64,000 bases of DNA, from positions 106,304,194-106,368,193 of the forward strand of contig OW804096.1 of the NCBI GenBank assembly GCA_942159475.1, read 5' to 3'. Positions within the stretch are counted from its first letter, which is position 1. Each line of letters begins with the position of its first letter. Shown here piece by piece: positions 63,946 to 64,000 of the stretch. This DNA is from Sthenelais limicola. Lineage: Eukaryota > Annelida > Polychaeta > Phyllodocida > Sigalionidae. The notes below the pieces were generated by a model. It saw only the letters and a program-made list of their open reading frames with translations, was not told where the DNA came from and did not search any database. Both the position numbers and the translations under genes were made by a program.

Positions 63946-64000
63946 GGTTGGGGCTGTGGTGGGGGTGACGGTGGGGGTGGGGGTGATGGTACATGTAAAA

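Larger units (their letters stand above)
60491..64000 (-). mobile_element. 3' part of an endogenous retrovirus-like Ty3/gypsy element with envelope
   Basis: Contains an LTR (60491-61071), about 960 bp of non-coding sequence, and a complete envelope ORF (62032-63945). gag and pol should lie at higher coordinates, outside the window. It interrupts a LINE at 60490. No polypurine tract is obvious next to the LTR, so linking LTR and env to one element is inference from order and strand. Confidence 0.65.

Overview
The window is eukaryotic. It holds intron-containing genes with GT-AG junctions in an AT-rich, repeat-laden background, and it reads like a marine invertebrate genome. The mix of DIRS-like, Tx1/L1-like LINE and Ty3/gypsy elements plus an errantivirus-type env, together with the very frequent word TAGGCCTA, suggests an ambulacrarian (echinoderm or hemichordate) or similar animal. 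That placement is inference only. Just two host genes are recognisable, both on the minus strand. One is a five-exon histone H2A.Z gene (3794-7295, 128 aa) with TATA, CCAAT, CACGTG, YY1-like and E2F-like sites. The other is a two-exon DDIT4/REDD1 stress gene (52861-55116, 240 aa).

Most of the rest is mobile DNA, much of it nested. 12.2-13.5 kb holds a LINE tail split by a MITE. 14.9-18.5 kb holds a TTAA-flanked MITE whose right end was duplicated around a truncated DIRS-like element. 22.1-22.9 kb holds a palindrome-rich repeat interrupted by a Kolobok-type MITE. 24110-35747 is a complete 11.6-kb Ty3/gypsy retrotransposon (minus strand). It has LTRs that appear identical, a 4-bp target duplication, a tRNA-His-type primer site, gag, pol reached through a textbook -1 frameshift signal, and a third 876-codon ORF that is not an envelope. 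Its protease carries Asp-Trp-Gly where Asp-Thr/Ser-Gly is expected.

35808-45803 is a full-length Tx1/L1-like LINE (minus strand) with a 15-bp target duplication. A 489-bp piggyBac-like MITE sits in its endonuclease region, and a 2.0-kb 5'-truncated second LINE with its own 13-bp duplication sits between endonuclease and RT. Both insertions leave ORF2 in frame once removed. The most striking observation is that the ORF1 protein of this LINE ends in a recognisable NADAR (YbiA-like) domain with the expected Glu and Trp retained. Its 5' UTR contains two 280-bp-spaced monomers with YY1-type motifs.

46.9-47.7 kb holds an 818-bp insertion with 305-bp direct terminal repeats and an 8-bp duplication. 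56.5-57.0 kb is a tandem array. 58.4-58.7 kb is a TA-flanked MITE, and 58.8-60.5 kb is a decayed jockey/CR1-type LINE. That LINE is interrupted by the 3' part of an endogenous retrovirus-like element (LTR 60491-61071, intact 637-aa envelope ORF 62032-63945) whose gag and pol lie beyond the window.
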